Source of the DNA: Candidatus Woesearchaeota archaeon
Lineage (GTDB): Archaea > Nanobdellota > Nanobdellia > Woesearchaeales > GW2011-AR9
Length of the DNA: 7,062 nucleotides
Assembly: GCA_013204355.1 (NCBI GenBank)
Contig: JABMOA010000012.1
Coordinates: 1-7,062 of the forward strand
Reading direction: 5' to 3'
Of this stretch, positions 6,409 to 7,062 are shown piece by piece. Positions within the stretch are counted from its first letter, which is position 1. Every line of letters begins with the position of its first letter. The notes below the pieces were generated by a model, which was not told where the DNA came from, made no database searches, and saw only the letters and a list, made by a program, of their open reading frames with translations. Both the position numbers and the translations under genes were made by a program.

Positions 6409-6589
6409 GTTAACTGTACGTATTTAGTTCAAGTGTGTAAGCAATGCCTAGAGACGAACGACACACAATTTGTGACAGCTTTTTGCCCTCAGGGGTTGTC
6501 CCTTACGGGGTGGGGGCAGTGTAATCGCAACAGCAGATAAGTGAGTGGCCATGCTTACATAGAACGTAATTTAATACTTACAGTTAACC
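6408..6589 (+). ncRNA. Candidate structured noncoding RNA of unrecognised family
   Basis: This 182-base stretch has no plausible reading frame. Its inner 130 bases are about 50% GC, against a visibly AT-rich surround. The ends pair as GGTTAACTGTA (6408-6418) with TACAGTTAACC (6579-6589). Pairing continues inward: 6420-6424 with 6573-6577, 6427-6430 with 6562-6565, then 6434-6443 with 6552-6561 (TGTAAGCA/TGCTTACA plus two), and 6446-6448 with 6547-6549, about 33 bp in all. Inside are a small CACA/TGTG hairpin (6464-6474) and a GC-rich stem 6484-6491/6511-6518, capped by CCC-UUAC-GGG (6500-6509). A TATA box fits at 6373. It could be a trans-acting RNA, or a leader element if transcription runs into the Nudix gene, but that gene has its own box. 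The strand is chosen from the TATA box; the fold alone would also work on the other strand. Conserved motifs of tRNA, 5S, RNase P and SRP RNA were not found. Confidence 0.6.
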
Positions 6590-6597
6590 GGAAGTTT

Positions 6598-6605
6598 CTT
6601 ATATT
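6598..6605 (+). promoter_or_regulatory. TATA box of the Nudix gene
   Basis: CTTATATT is centred 24 to 25 bases before the ATG at 6626, giving a leaderless transcript. It begins nine bases after the end of the structured RNA. The Nudix gene therefore need not be co-transcribed with it. Confidence 0.5.
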
Positions 6606-6625
6606 AATCCTTTCAATTTCTATGC

Positions 6626-7036
6626 ATGGATAAATGTTGTGGTGGAATCATCTTCAAAAAATATTCTCAAATTCTATACCTTCTAGTCAAACACCAAGAG
6701 AAAGATGGTGGACATTGGAACTTTCCAAAAGGACATGTTGAAGAAGGAGAAACAGAAGAACAAACTGCCACAAGAGAAATCTATGAAGAAGTAGGATTAA
6801 AAGTTTCAATATTAAACAACTTCAGAGAATCAAACTCATATTTTGATCATATCAATCATAAAGATAAAACAGTCATATTCTTTTTATGTGAAGCAATCAC
6901 AACAGAAGTACAATATAACTGTGATGAAATTGCAGACCATCAATGGTTACCTTTTGAAAAAGCATTAGACCAAATCACACATGATGATGCAAAAAAAGTA
7001 TTAGTTAAAGCAGATTTGTTTTTGAAAAATTTATAA
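6626..7036 (+). CDS. Nudix hydrolase, Ap4A hydrolase-like
   Basis: A 136-residue cytosolic Nudix protein, the usual single-domain length. The Nudix box GX5EX7REUXEEXGU is complete: G36, E42, R50-E51, E54-E55, G57 and L58, with the glutamates positioned for Mg2+ binding. The preceding WNFPKGHVEEGE (31-42) is the form typical of asymmetrical bis(5'-nucleosyl)-tetraphosphatases, which split Ap4A into ATP and AMP and so limit stress dinucleotides. Exact substrate remains inference, since Nudix enzymes with this motif can also act on other NDP-X compounds or on mRNA 5' ends. The N-terminus CCGGIIF continues into the first strand, so it is complete. An out-of-frame ATG lies four bases upstream. No Shine-Dalgarno is seen, which fits the leaderless promoter. 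The gene lies 36 bases past the structured RNA and no downstream gene is visible before the window ends. Confidence 0.9.
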   Translation: MDKCCGGIIFKKYSQILYLLVKHQEKDGGHWNFPKGHVEEGETEEQTATREIYEEVGLKVSILNNFRESNSYFDHINHKDKTVIFFLCEAITTEVQYNCDEIADHQWLPFEKALDQITHDDAKKVLVKADLFLKNL

Positions 7037-7062
7037 AATAAAAATCTAAATTCTTACTCTAA

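Noticed and set aside
6427..6466. Alternative hairpin pairing GTGTGT (6433-6438) with ACACAC (6461-6466)
   Set aside because: It would disrupt the ten-pair helix 6434-6443/6552-6561, which fits the nested long stem. A switch between the two is conceivable, but nothing else supports it.
6408..6589. SRP RNA, because UGUAAU (6520-6525) follows a GC-rich hairpin as in the SRP Alu domain
   Set aside because: The conserved helix 8 motif (GGAAG...AGCA type) and the second Alu hairpin are absent, and the element is much shorter than archaeal SRP RNAs. A circularly permuted form would still need an S domain, and none is visible nearby.
6408..6589. RNase P RNA or tRNA
   Set aside because: The universal GAGGAAAGUC and ACAGAR regions that form P4 are missing, and no cloverleaf or T-loop with proper spacing can be drawn. 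The GTTCAAG at 6427 is part of the long stem.
6408..6589. MITE or other insertion with terminal inverted repeats
   Set aside because: No target-site duplication is seen: the flanks ending at 6407 and starting at 6590 do not match. GH114 ends with a normal family C-terminus, so it is not interrupted. Pairing also continues well inside the ends, which fits an RNA better.
1..7062. CRISPR array, transposase, integrase or defence genes
   Set aside because: The only repeats found are the two 26-bp copies, the short dyads and the TA tract. None has spacer periodicity, and no mobile-element protein is encoded.

Overview
The window is AT-rich and compact and looks archaeal. TTTAAATA-like TATA boxes sit about 24 to 29 bases upstream of three plus-strand start codons, which implies leaderless mRNAs, a common archaeal arrangement. 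Two of the minus-strand genes have short leaders with Shine-Dalgarno sequences. The small-genome feel, the low GC and the gene mix suggest a DPANN-type archaeon (Woesearchaeota/Pacearchaeota-like). That placement is inference from sequence style, not from a marker gene.

Left half (29-4405, minus strand): a potassium/chloride transport block. Reading in the direction of transcription, it holds a cation-chloride cotransporter (SLC12/CCC family), then trkA (NAD-binding RCK regulator), then trkH (K+ channel subunit). trkA and trkH overlap by 4 bases and form an operon with its own promoter. Together these genes would set cytoplasmic K+, Na+ and Cl- and cell volume: TrkAH for gated K+ uptake and the CCC protein for coupled ion symport. 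A (TA)11 microsatellite lies just beyond the trkH stop.

Right half (4616-7036, plus strand): three separately promoted genes. They are an unassigned alpha/beta hydrolase with a visible Ser-Asp-His triad, a lipoprotein endo-alpha-1,4-polygalactosaminidase-like glycoside hydrolase (GH114), and an Ap4A-hydrolase-like Nudix protein. An exact 26-bp direct repeat, each copy centred on TTTAAATA, flanks the alpha/beta hydrolase gene (4431-4456 and 5403-5428).

The most interesting object is between GH114 and Nudix. About 182 bases (6408-6589) are markedly richer in GC than their surroundings. Their ends pair perfectly over 11 bp, and the pairing continues inward through several further helices to a GC-rich core. 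A TATA box lies about 31 bases upstream, inside the end of the GH114 gene. This looks like an independently transcribed structured RNA. It matches no family I can recognise (not tRNA, 5S, RNase P, SRP or a known riboswitch) and is the best candidate here for something undescribed.
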